From an uncultured Muribaculaceae bacterium (GTDB taxonomy: Bacteria > Bacteroidota > Bacteroidia > Bacteroidales > Muribaculaceae), in the NCBI GenBank assembly GCA_934555895.1, contig CAKTFH010000029.1, forward strand, positions 1-27,174: a stretch of DNA of 27,174 bases. The letters are read 5' to 3'. Below are positions 16,477-23,982 of the stretch, piece after piece. The notes beneath the pieces were generated by a model, which did no database searches, had not been told where the DNA came from, and saw nothing but the letters and a program-made list of their open reading frames with translations. Within the stretch, counting starts at the first letter, position 1. Each line of letters begins with the position of its first letter. A program made the position numbers and the translations under genes.

Positions 16477-17043
16477 TCACTTGCGGCGCCTGGGGGCTGC
16501 CTTTACGGCATAATCACAGCGCACGCGGCCATCGAGGATATTGTGCAGCTTGCCACGGTTGAGCTGCTTGCGGATGGCCGATATATGGTCGATATAGAGC
16601 TTGCCCTCAAGGTGGTCGCACTCATGCTGCACCACCCTTGACGCGAAGCCACTCAGCTCCTCCTCATGAGACTGCATATCCTCGTCGAGATAGCGAAGCC
16701 GTATGTGCTCCACACGCTTCACATCCTCGCTCAGACCGGGCAGGCTGAGGCACCCTTCAGCGCGGCTCACAGGGTCGCCGTCGAGTATCTCAATCTCAGG
16801 GTTTATCAGCACGCGGCGAAAACCGTCGCATTCTGGAAAATTTTCAGCCAGAGGTGAGGCGTCAATCACCACCAGACGGTCGTTGCGGCCTATCTGTGGT
16901 GCTGCAAGCCCCACTCCATCGGAGGCATACATAGTATCAAACATATTGGCCACCAACTCCTTGAGGTCGGGATAGCCAGCGCTCACTTCTTTCGAAATTT
17001 CGCGAAGCACCGGATGGCCGTAGAGATATACAGGTAGTTTCAT
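16477..17043 (-). CDS. def: Peptide deformylase
   Basis: This 188-residue protein removes the formyl group from the initiator methionine of new proteins. All three family motifs are present. GVGLAAPQ is at residues 43-50, EGCLS at 96-100 with metal ligand Cys98, and QHECDH at 139-144 with ligands His140 and His144 and catalytic Glu141. Length and spacing are typical, with a short basic C-terminus (KAAPRRRK) as in Bacteroidales homologs. It sits between ruvX (29 bases upstream) and ettA (40 bases downstream) on the same strand, and is probably co-transcribed with them. Nothing unusual apart from a cysteine inside the HExxH motif (HECDH), which occurs in place of the more common hydrophobic residue. 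Confidence 0.95.
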   Translation of the reverse strand: MKLPVYLYGHPVLREISKEVSAGYPDLKELVANMFDTMYASDGVGLAAPQIGRNDRLVVIDASPLAENFPECDGFRRVLINPEIEILDGDPVSRAEGCLSLPGLSEDVKRVEHIRLRYLDEDMQSHEEELSGFASRVVQHECDHLEGKLYIDHISAIRKQLNRGKLHNILDGRVRCDYAVKAAPRRRK

Positions 17044-17072
17044 ATCGGATATAATCGGAATTGCAGTTGCCG

Positions 17073-17519
17073 TCAGTCGGAAACTTGGGTTTCCATCGTA
17101 GAGCGCAACTCGCGTGATGATATATAATCGTTAAGAATAATTGTAGCCGAAATCTCGTCGACTATGGCTTTGTCGCGACGATCGAGCTTTTTCATGCCTC
17201 CGTCAATCATGGCGCGATGCGCCAGCACCGAAGTGAAGCGCTCGTCGAAAAACTCGACGGGAACATCCGGCACCGCCTTTCGCAAACGCTCCACACCGGG
17301 GCGTATGTAGCGCATGCTATCGCTCTCCGTGCCACGCATGGTGGTGGGGAAACCCACTATGATGCGTTCAACCTGCTGATGCGCAACATAGTTTTTCACA
17401 AAAGCACACAAAGTATCGGAGGCCACGGTAGTGAGTCCGTTGGCCACTATCTGAAGGCTGTCGGTCACGGCGATGCCGCACCGCTTTTTCCCATAGTCGA
17501 TTGCTAAAAGTCTTGCCAC
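17073..17519 (-). CDS. ruvX: Putative pre-16S rRNA nuclease / RuvX (YqgF family)
   Basis: This 148-residue protein has the RNase-H-like YqgF fold. It starts with [17 protein letters not shown] (Asp8 is the first catalytic acidic residue). It continues with [13 protein letters not shown], the [15 protein letters not shown] motif (the second acidic residue lies in DER), and ends with [17 protein letters not shown], carrying the last acidic residue. Family members process the 5' end of 16S rRNA and were earlier called Holliday junction resolvase-like. Size is normal and all key residues are present. It is the likely first gene of the ruvX-def-ettA-tamL unit. A TAACTTTG box at 17524-17531 lies immediately before the ATG, leaving almost no leader. 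Transcription from the upstream gene at 17571-18902 is the alternative. Confidence 0.92.
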   Translation of the reverse strand: MARLLAIDYGKKRCGIAVTDSLQIVANGLTTVASDTLCAFVKNYVAHQQVERIIVGFPTTMRGTESDSMRYIRPGVERLRKAVPDVPVEFFDERFTSVLAHRAMIDGGMKKLDRRDKAIVDEISATIILNDYISSRELRSTMETQVSD

Positions 17520-17523
17520 ACTG

Positions 17524-17531
17524 CAAAGTTA
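17524..17531 (-). promoter_or_regulatory. -7 box immediately before ruvX
   Basis: The minus-strand TAACTTTG matches TAnnTTTG and ends only 4 bases before the ATG at 17519. With normal spacing the transcript would begin at or inside the start codon. The -33 element is weak. Confidence 0.4.
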
Positions 17532-17570
17532 CAAATTTTCCGTCAAATGCGGAACACTTATGCAGCGCTG

Positions 17571-18902
17571 TTATCGCGACTGAGCGTCGTCAGCAGGCAG
17601 AACCCGCGACTTGTTGGCCTCTCTCCTCGACTGCTTCACATCATCCCAATGCTTGTTGAGGTTACGCCGGGTCTTATACTGCGTTATGCCTGTGAGCTGT
17701 TTCAGCACGGCAAGCGCACGATGACCTATCCTGAAATTCTTTCTGCTGTCCTTTTTGCTGACGAGCCGGTGGTCGGGTATGATATCTACGCGCACCTTGT
17801 CACGATCAAGATTGTTCACCCTGTCGATCAGGGCGAGCACCGAAGCGGGCAACTCAGGAGCATCGGCCGCCTCCATAATACCCACGGCATCAATATCGAA
17901 CCGGCGTTTCTCCCATTTCTTCGCCTCCTTGACCGGTATGTATTCCTTATCAAGAATATATACCTCGGCATAGGTGCTCACGAAAAACGGTTCGTCGCGG
18001 CGGTTGAAAAAGAACATGCTGTGTCCCCTTCCGTTTGATTCGATATTATAGGAATATCCACCCAGATCGAGCGGCGAAACCGATCTGCCCGACGCATTGT
18101 CATAGACATATTTTATCTTGAATTTCTCGAAATCAAGATTATGGCGGAAAAATACCGACAGACCGGGCACCCATCTGCCGCTCGCCGTATCGGCAAGCAC
18201 ATTGACATCCACCGCCATCTTCGACCCGTTTTTCACCCATATCTCATAGGGACTGTACTTGCCTCGGAGAGTGTCGGTGCCGCATTCCATATCCGCCACA
18301 CCCGCAGGCATATCAATGACGGGAGGGAGCCCCATCCAGTCTGACCATGAGAAATGGTGCCTGCTCACATCGCTCACACTGTCGAGGCCCTGGCTGTCGG
18401 TGAACCTGTAATACGATTTGCTGGTAAGCACGCGAGGGTTGGACCAGCCTTTGAATTTCACCCTACTGTCATTGTTCAGCATGAAATCGACCATTTTCTC
18501 CCTGAAGAGAAACACGGTATCAGTGTAGGTGCTCAGGGTGGAATATTCCCTTACATAGCTCAGCACATGCAGCACCTTGTGACTGCGCGATTCCACCAGC
18601 ACCTCCGGAAGTTCAGCCGGATTCTCGGCAAGAAAGATTGTGTCGGCGCCTGCTGAATCCACCACCTTTTCACGGAAACCGAGAAAGCGCACCGTCACAG
18701 GATATTTGTCAGGAGAAATTTCTGGCATCTCTCCACCGTTTCCGCTCACGCCCAAAGCCCTCCCCTGCCGGTCGAACAGTGCGGCATTCGGCAAAGGCAT
18801 GTGCGACAGGGAATCGGCAACCACGGCGCGTTGCTCACGCCCCTCAGCTCTAATTGCAGAAAGAACACAAAAAATAATCAGTGTAATCGAAAGTCGAAAC
18901 AT
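17571..18902 (-). CDS. Exported protein with carboxypeptidase-regulatory-like N-terminal domain, function unknown
   Basis: This 443-residue protein starts with a signal peptide (about residues 1-19). A short domain of the carboxypeptidase-regulatory-like beta-sandwich type follows (about 25-75). It has the usual pattern: VVADSLSHMPLPNAALFDRQG, a glycine turn (GVSGNGGEM) and VTVRFLGFREKVV. That domain is common at the start of Bacteroidetes outer-membrane and periplasmic proteins. The remaining 350 residues (LPEVLVESRSHKVLHVLSYV onward) are not recognised as an enzyme. They look mixed alpha/beta with many aromatic residues, and the last 60 are very basic. No TonB-dependent barrel is present. 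It lies 51 bases upstream of ruvX on the same strand and may be co-transcribed, but a functional link is unlikely. Promoter box TACCTTTG lies at 18957-18964. Confidence 0.75.
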   Translation of the reverse strand: MFRLSITLIIFCVLSAIRAEGREQRAVVADSLSHMPLPNAALFDRQGRALGVSGNGGEMPEISPDKYPVTVRFLGFREKVVDSAGADTIFLAENPAELPEVLVESRSHKVLHVLSYVREYSTLSTYTDTVFLFREKMVDFMLNNDSRVKFKGWSNPRVLTSKSYYRFTDSQGLDSVSDVSRHHFSWSDWMGLPPVIDMPAGVADMECGTDTLRGKYSPYEIWVKNGSKMAVDVNVLADTASGRWVPGLSVFFRHNLDFEKFKIKYVYDNASGRSVSPLDLGGYSYNIESNGRGHSMFFFNRRDEPFFVSTYAEVYILDKEYIPVKEAKKWEKRRFDIDAVGIMEAADAPELPASVLALIDRVNNLDRDKVRVDIIPDHRLVSKKDSRKNFRIGHRALAVLKQLTGITQYKTRRNLNKHWDDVKQSRREANKSRVLPADDAQSR

Positions 18903-18956
18903 AAGTGATTTTTCAACCGGAACATCCCTTTCCGGATGCCGGCTTGTCTACGGCCT

Positions 18957-18964
18957 CAAAGGTA
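18957..18964 (-). promoter_or_regulatory. -7 box of the 443-aa exported protein gene
   Basis: The minus-strand TACCTTTG matches TAnnTTTG, 54 bases before the ATG at 18902. The leader contains a small hairpin (CCGGAA/TTCCGG on the minus strand). The remainder of the intergenic region 18903-19191 shows no other gene. A GCTCCG/CGGAGC inverted repeat lies just before the cation transporter gene. Confidence 0.45.
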
Positions 18965-19191
18965 CGGCTTTTAAAATTACACTGTCTCTGCAAGTTATGC
19001 AAAAAATCCCAAAAATTCTTGTGCAAACTTAAATGCTAATCTCTGATGCTGACACAGGAGTGTTCCTGAATCACGGATTATCACGATAGTTTTTCTTACA
19101 ATTGGATGCGCAATCCTTGCAGATTACAAAGATTCTCGCGACATTTGCAACTCGCTTGCTCCGCACGGAGCGACATATGTAAATTTTCGAA

Positions 19192-20151
19192 ATGAAGGTT
19201 ACTGAAAATCACAATAAAAGCCATGTCGACAAGGGCCATGAACACACCGGGAACGAAGCGGTGCGCGAAGCGCGCCACGTGACCTGGGTGGGCTTCTGGA
19301 TCAATGCCGCGCTCGGACTTACAAAAGTCATCGCGGGTATCTTCGGCCGAAGCACGGCCCTGATAGCCGACGGCATACATTCCTTCTCCGATTTCCTCAG
19401 CGACATCGTGGTTATCGTCATGGTGGGTATAGCCCGCAAACGCCCCGACATGGAGCATCAGTTCGGGCACGGCCATTACGAAGCCCTCGCCACCATAATA
19501 CTGTCGCTCGCACTCATGGGAGTGGCGGCAGGCATATTGGTTGACAGCATCGACAGAATCATCTTCGTATGTCATGGAGGTGTCATTCCCCGTCCCGCAA
19601 CGATAGCGCTCATAATCATCGCCATCTCCATAATATCGAAAGAATGGCTGTTTCACTACACCCTGCGTGTAGGTAACAGAATCCACAGCGATGCGGTAAA
19701 GGCAAACGCCTGGCATCACCGAAGCGACGCATTTTCATCGGTCGCCACACTGGCCGGTGTTTCAGGCGCTATGTTTTTGGGTGACAGATGGCGTGTGCTC
19801 GACCCGATTGCGGCGCTTATAGTCTCGGTTATCATAGGAGTTGTGAGTGTAAGGATGCTATACCCTGCACTCGGTGAGCTGCTTGGCCGCTCTCTTTCAC
19901 GCGACGAGTGCCTCAGGATAGAAAAAGCAATTTCCGGCACCAAAGATGTTAAGGGCTGGCACTGCCTCCGCACCTTCAAAAGCGGGAACGATGCATATGT
20001 GGAGGTGCACATCAAAGTCGACGGTGACATGAATGTGAGCGAAGCCCATCATATAGCCACTCTCACCGAGCATCATATAAGGGAATCATTGCCGGGAATG
20101 TCGGTGCATGCCACCACCCACATCGAACCTGCCACGAAAGAGACTGAATAG
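19192..20151 (+). CDS. Cation diffusion facilitator family transporter
   Basis: This 319-residue inner-membrane protein exports divalent cations (zinc, iron or manganese) by proton antiport. The N-terminus is histidine-rich (residues 7-18: HNKSHVDKGHEH). Transmembrane segment 2 carries ADGIHSFSD (His63 and Asp67, with Asp60). Segment 5 carries HHRSD (His175 and Asp179). Together these form the HxxxD/HxxxD metal site typical of the zinc-type branch. About six membrane helices fill residues 30-215. A cytoplasmic C-terminal domain of about 90 residues follows, with GWHCLRTFKSGNDAYVEVHI and late histidines, the usual dimerising metal-binding domain. Length is normal. No good -7 box is visible before it. 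The next gene starts 22 bases later on the same strand. Metal specificity is not decided by the sequence. Confidence 0.92.
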   Translation: MKVTENHNKSHVDKGHEHTGNEAVREARHVTWVGFWINAALGLTKVIAGIFGRSTALIADGIHSFSDFLSDIVVIVMVGIARKRPDMEHQFGHGHYEALATIILSLALMGVAAGILVDSIDRIIFVCHGGVIPRPATIALIIIAISIISKEWLFHYTLRVGNRIHSDAVKANAWHHRSDAFSSVATLAGVSGAMFLGDRWRVLDPIAALIVSVIIGVVSVRMLYPALGELLGRSLSRDECLRIEKAISGTKDVKGWHCLRTFKSGNDAYVEVHIKVDGDMNVSEAHHIATLTEHHIRESLPGMSVHATTHIEPATKETE

Positions 20152-20173
20152 CGGCTTCATAAATAAACGGGAA

Positions 20174-20527
20174 GTGAATATCGAGGAATTCAGAGAATAC
20201 TGCCTTTCGCTGGAGGGAGTGACCGAGAAGATGCCGTTCGGCAAATTCGCACGCCGCTTCGACTCCATTCTCGTGTTCTATATCCACGGTCATATGTTCT
20301 GCTTAGTGGATATCGATAACTTCACTTCGGTAACGGTAAAGTCAAAACCGGAGACGATAGAGGAAATAAGAATGAATCATTCTTCAGTCGACAATCCTCT
20401 CAACCTCAGCCCACGACACTGGATAAAGATTCTTCTCGGCGGCGACATCCCCGACAACGGGATATACTCGTTGGTGAACGAAGCCTACGGCATTGTCAAA
20501 GCAAAATACTCCGGCAAAAAGAAATAG
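20174..20527 (+). CDS. MmcQ/YjbR family protein
   Basis: This 117-residue protein has the MmcQ/YjbR (CyaY-like fold) pattern: NIEEFREYCLSLEGVTEKMPF at the start, then FYIHGHMFCLVDID and LSPRHWIKILLGGDIP, and it ends IYSLVNEAYGIVKAKY. The GTG at 20174 is chosen because homologs begin at this point (MNIEEFREYC). The frame is open to an ATG at 20108 inside the transporter gene, but those extra residues look unrelated. The GTG start gives a 22-base gap after the transporter stop, so co-transcription is likely. Family members are small cytoplasmic proteins often annotated as DNA-binding; the biochemical role is not established. It converges with the redox operon. Confidence 0.85.
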   Translation: MNIEEFREYCLSLEGVTEKMPFGKFARRFDSILVFYIHGHMFCLVDIDNFTSVTVKSKPETIEEIRMNHSSVDNPLNLSPRHWIKILLGGDIPDNGIYSLVNEAYGIVKAKYSGKKK

Positions 20528-20537
20528 CGACAAAACG

Positions 20538-20587
20538 ACTGCCGCGATATATCCGACCCTTGGTGTCGGCCGATATACTGCGACAGT
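20538..20587. terminator. Imperfect bidirectional hairpin between convergent genes
   Basis: The core CCGAC (20553-20557) pairs with GTCGG (20565-20569). The stem extends outward with mismatches and a bulge between GCGATATAT and ATATACTGC-type arms to ACTG/CAGT at the ends. No clear T-run follows. It lies between the MmcQ-like gene and the cupin gene, both of which point at it. Confidence 0.45.
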
Positions 20588-20620
20588 TAATATACAATAA
20601 GTTACCGGTAAGAACAATAA

Positions 20621-21433
20621 TCAAAGCTTGTCGTATTCCTCGTCGCTAACCGGCTCAAGCCATTCGTTAGAGGTGTTTTCACCGGGAACCTCGAAAGCGA
20701 GATGGGCAAACCATGAGTCTTTTGCCGCGCCATGCCAGTGTTTCACATTGGCCGGGATATGGATAACCGTACCGGGAAGTATCTCTACCGCGGGTTTGCC
20801 ATCCTCCTGATACCATCCTCTGCCTGCCACGCCCACAAGCATCTGGCCACCCCCCTTGGTGGCTTTATGGATATGCCAGTTGTTGCGGCAGCGGGGCTCA
20901 AAAGTCACGTTGGCGAACGGAATCTGCGAGGTGCTCACCCGTGCGAGATAGCTGTTACCGATAAAATACTTGGCATAAGCGGTATTGGGTTCGCCGATAG
21001 GGAAAATCATCTCCTGCTGAAATTTCTCCTTGGCCGAAGATGCGGCTGTTTCGTCGGCCCATACCTCCTTGGCGAGTCGGAAAGCTGCCCACGCTTTGGG
21101 CCAGCCGGCATAAAAGGCAATATGAGTGAGAATCTCGGCAGCCTCCGTGCGAGTTATGCCGTTCTTCTTGGCCTCCTGTAGATGGAAGGTAAGTGAGCTG
21201 TCGGTAATACCCTGCGAAATGAGCGAGGTGATTGTCACGAGACTGCGGTCGCGCAACGAAAGAAGGTCATTTCGGCTCCAGACCTCACCGAAAAGGATGT
21301 CGTCGTTGAGATGGGCGAACTCCGGAGCGAAATCCCCGAGAGCGTCGTGCCCGGCTGTCTGAATTATTTTCTTCTGTGCCATAACATTTAATGATAAAGC
21401 CGATAGAATCAGCATAAATATAACTTTCTTCAT
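20621..21433 (-). CDS. Exported carboxymuconolactone decarboxylase-like / cupin fusion protein
   Basis: This 270-residue protein has a signal peptide (residues 1-19, cleavage after NVMA). An all-helical carboxymuconolactone-decarboxylase/AhpD-like domain covers about 38-125 (RDRSLVTITSLISQG, TRTEAAEILTHIAFYAGWPKA). It lacks the CxxC of AhpD peroxiredoxin partners. A cupin domain follows at about 160-255 with metal-ligand histidines His187 and His189 in NNWHIHK, and His232/His234 in the second cupin motif (LPGTVIHIPANVKHWHG). Gln197 stands where many cupins have glutamate. This fusion is known in bacteria near quinone and aldehyde detoxification genes. It ends the operon, and its start overlaps the flavodoxin stop by 4 bases. 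Reaction unknown; an envelope location is predicted from the signal peptide. Confidence 0.85.
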   Translation of the reverse strand: MKKVIFMLILSALSLNVMAQKKIIQTAGHDALGDFAPEFAHLNDDILFGEVWSRNDLLSLRDRSLVTITSLISQGITDSSLTFHLQEAKKNGITRTEAAEILTHIAFYAGWPKAWAAFRLAKEVWADETAASSAKEKFQQEMIFPIGEPNTAYAKYFIGNSYLARVSTSQIPFANVTFEPRCRNNWHIHKATKGGGQMLVGVAGRGWYQEDGKPAVEILPGTVIHIPANVKHWHGAAKDSWFAHLAFEVPGENTSNEWLEPVSDEEYDKL

Positions 21434-22155
21434 TTGGATATTATTGTTTTTCTGCCGTTGATAATATACAGTCCGCCGGGAAGATTGGCGATATCGACCT
21501 CATTTGCCACGAGTCTGACACCTGAAACCGAATATGCCGTGAAAATACGCTCATGGTCAGCGCCGATCCTTTTTATACCCGCCGAGAGATGGCTATAATC
21601 GATCGCTTTAAGCCAATCTGCAAGTATCGGCTTGGCCGCTGAGGTCTGCGAACTACGTATCCAAAGGCTCGGCTCCATAAATTTCCCGTCCGGTATAAGC
21701 CTCCTGGCATCACGCTCCACCCCGCTGATGCCGCTGCTTGCACTCGACACAATAAGACCTATATGCTTCCCCGCCATGTCTTTGCCATGATGGAAGAGAA
21801 AAGACTGCATGGGAGCCGCCATCTGACTCCACCAGAGCGGAGCACCAATAATGATACAATCGTAACCGGATATATCTGTTTTTACAGGATCGATTGCCGG
21901 ATATGACGAAGCATCGGCCGGATTGTCACGTATAGCCGCAATCTGTGCGCTGCCTATGGCATAGTTGTCAGCGGCATAATCAAGTCCCTTTTCAGCCGGC
22001 TCAACCTTCACCACATCGGCCTGAATCTGAGTGCGCAACTCATTTACAATGCGTTCGACATTGTTTGTATAGCTGTAATAAACAATCAGCGTCTTTGCCT
22101 GGACGGTTATGGCGGCCATCATCACCGCCGCCATTAAAATCACCTTTCTCATCAT
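21430..22155 (-). CDS. Exported flavodoxin-like protein with C-terminal sorting-like tail
   Basis: This 241-residue protein begins with a signal peptide (residues 1-20, cleavage after TVQA). The flavodoxin fold starts immediately after it with KTLIVYYSYTNNVERI, whose YSYTNN loop is the FMN-phosphate-binding site. The central strands DCIIIGAPLWWSQMAAPMQSF and KHIGLIVSSASSGISGVERD match long-chain flavodoxin-like reductase partners. After about residue 200 the chain ends in a non-flavodoxin segment (FTAYSVSGVRLVANEVDIA, then LPGGLYIINGRKTIISK) that looks like the sorting tails of the two large secreted proteins in this window. Flavodoxins are normally cytoplasmic, so export plus a surface-type tail is odd. 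It is 15 bases after the aldo/keto reductase and overlaps the cupin gene by 4 bases. It probably carries electrons or reduces quinones in the envelope. Confidence 0.85.
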   Translation of the reverse strand: MMRKVILMAAVMMAAITVQAKTLIVYYSYTNNVERIVNELRTQIQADVVKVEPAEKGLDYAADNYAIGSAQIAAIRDNPADASSYPAIDPVKTDISGYDCIIIGAPLWWSQMAAPMQSFLFHHGKDMAGKHIGLIVSSASSGISGVERDARRLIPDGKFMEPSLWIRSSQTSAAKPILADWLKAIDYSHLSAGIKRIGADHERIFTAYSVSGVRLVANEVDIANLPGGLYIINGRKTIISK

Positions 22156-22170
22156 ATAATTTTTATAATT

Positions 22171-23324
22171 TTAGAAACCCACCTGTTTTTGTTGCTCAGT
22201 ATTATACCGGTCGCCGACAACTGGAATCTTTGCCACGGTATTTTCAAGGCTCGCCCAATCTTCATTTCTGACATCAAAAGACAGAGTATGCAGATTTTCC
22301 ATGAGATGCGATTCCTTAGTAGTGCCGGGAATTGGGACTATCCAAGGGGCCTTATGCAGAAGCCATCCGAGGGCCACCTGTGACGAAGTCATGCCATGAG
22401 GGCGCCCCCATTCCTGAAGAGCATTAACGATACGTGTATTGGCACGGATGGCTTCCGGCTGGAAGCGGGGAAGGGTATGGCGGTTGTCATTCGCCGCATC
22501 GAACCGTGTGTATTCGTTGATGCATCCTCCAAGGAAGCCACGGTTGAGCGGGCTATATGGCACAAAACCTATCCCAAGCTCACGACATGTGTCAAGCACC
22601 CCATTCTCTTCCACTAACCTGTGCATCAGGTGATATTCGCTCTGAATTGCAGTCAGCGGACAAATGGCATGTGCCTTACGGATTGTGTCAGCGCTTACCT
22701 CGCAAGCCCCCATCGTTGCACTTTTCCCTCTTTTATAAGTTCACTTATAGTTTCGGCGACATACTCAATAGGTGTATTCCGGTCATATCTATGTTGATAG
22801 AAAAGAGGAATACTCTCAAGCTGCAGCCTACGGAGAGACTCCTCACAATAACGGCGCACGGTGTCACGGCTGCTGTCCTGCCGCCCAGTGCTTTTGCCAT
22901 CTACTACCTCATGCCCGAATTTCGTGGTGATGTTAACACGGCCCCGGTAGGGAGCAAGAGCCTCTCCGACCAACAGTTCATTGCGGAGTGGTCCATATAT
23001 TATAGCTGTGTCAAAAAGTGTCACACCACAGTCTACAGCTTCATGAATTACGCGAATACACTCCTTCCTGTCAGGCGACTGCGACCGATTATAGTTCATT
23101 CCCATACATCCGAAGCCAATAGCAGACACTTTCATTGACGCATTACCGGAGCCAAGAGTTCGACATTCCATACTATCACCATTCCGACGGGCTTCTTTCC
23201 TATCGTTCAACACTCCTTCGTAGGCAGACAGTCTGTTGACTGTCGGGGAAAATGCCAAGGCTGCCCCGATAGTGCCTGCTGTTTTCAGAAAACTCCTACG
23301 GCCAATCACTTTTTCTTCTATCAT
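22171..23324 (-). pseudogene. Aldo/keto reductase with Tat-type signal, interrupted by a frameshift
   Basis: Two frames together make one aldo/keto reductase of about 380 residues. The first part (209 codons to the stop at 22695) has a twin-arginine-like signal (GRRSFLK at 8-14, then a hydrophobic stretch). The catalytic tetrad follows: Asp105 and Tyr110 in LFDTAIIYG, Lys135 in TTKFG, and His178 in YQHRYD. The frame runs into a stop at WGLAR. The second part continues the family pattern one frame over (EVSADTIRKAHAICPLTAIQSEY, YSPLNRGFLGG, IVPIPGTTKESHLMEN). The shift lies between about 22698 and 22712, next to a run of five G on the minus strand (22707-22711). One missing base would explain it. 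It could be a real mutation, slippage variation or a sequence error. The start at 23324 overlaps the acetyltransferase stop by 4 bases. Confidence 0.85.
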
Positions 23325-23887
23325 GGCTCTATCTTCTTGATTATACGGGCAGGATTGCCGGCGACTATGGTCATCGGCGGCACATCGCGGGTGACAACAC
23401 TCTGAGCGCCCACTATCGAGCCATAGCCGATTCTTACACCTGGGAGAATGGTGGAATTGATGCCTATCCACACCTTGTCCTCTATCACTATGGGACGGCC
23501 GTAGGTGGCGCTACGGTTTTCAGGAGCTACATCGTGGTTGATAGTGATCAGGTTGCATTTCGGACCGATGAACACACCGTCGCCGATGGTGATTCCTCCG
23601 CGGCCGAAGAAAGTGCAGCACTGCTGAATGAAGCACCGCTCCCCTATCGTGACCGGTTTTCCATAGTCGATATAAAGCGGAGGCAACACCGTGGTGCTTT
23701 CCGGCAACTGCTTGCTGAGGATGATTTCCATCAGCTCATGCACGCGTTTCTGGTCACGCACACTGACCGACGCCAGTTCCTGAGCAGTCTCCATGCAGGA
23801 AAAGATATCCGCTACAAGCGCGTCATATCCAGGATCGTCGGGCGACACCATATCGCCGCCGAGGTCTCTTGCATAAATGTCGTTCAT
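23321..23887 (-). CDS. Sugar O-acetyltransferase, maltose/galactoside acetyltransferase type (left-handed beta-helix)
   Basis: This 188-residue protein has an N-terminal helical segment (about 1-60) and a hexapeptide-repeat beta helix. The beta helix carries GITIGDGVFIGPKCNLITIN, with likely catalytic His118 in INHDV, then IVIEDKVWIG, TILPGVRIGYGSIVGAQSVV and the end motif VAGNPARIIKKI. This matches acetyl-CoA-dependent sugar acetyltransferases such as Maa and LacA, cytoplasmic trimers. The frame is open through a TTG at 23917, but that codon lies within the promoter box at 23915-23922, so the ATG at 23887 is chosen. It is the first gene of the four-gene operon, 95 bases after the AraC-type gene. 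It is the only product of the operon without an export signal. Substrate unknown. Confidence 0.9.
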   Translation of the reverse strand: MNDIYARDLGGDMVSPDDPGYDALVADIFSCMETAQELASVSVRDQKRVHELMEIILSKQLPESTTVLPPLYIDYGKPVTIGERCFIQQCCTFFGRGGITIGDGVFIGPKCNLITINHDVAPENRSATYGRPIVIEDKVWIGINSTILPGVRIGYGSIVGAQSVVTRDVPPMTIVAGNPARIIKKIEP

Positions 23888-23914
23888 GATCACAGTTGTT
23901 TTGATTTTACTCTG

Positions 23915-23922
23915 CAAAATTA
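23915..23922 (-). promoter_or_regulatory. -7 box of the acetyltransferase-reductase-flavodoxin-cupin operon
   Basis: The minus-strand TAATTTTG matches TAnnTTTG, 27 bases before the ATG at 23887. A GTTG about 20 bases upstream may serve as the -33 element. The 95-base gap to the AraC-type gene leaves room for an activator site, but no direct repeat was resolved. Confidence 0.55.
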
Positions 23923-23982
23923 CACGAGAAATTAGAAAACAACTTTGCCATGAGGCTCAATGCACTTTGCTGACAGGTTCAT

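Noticed and set aside
19096..19719. 207-codon minus-strand frame opposite the cation transporter
   Set aside because: The plus-strand transporter has full family motifs. The reverse frame is rich in Asp, Tyr and His as expected for a shadow.
20108..20173. Upstream ATG for the MmcQ-like gene, overlapping the transporter
   Set aside because: The 22 extra residues do not fit the family, whereas the GTG at 20174 gives the usual N-terminus.
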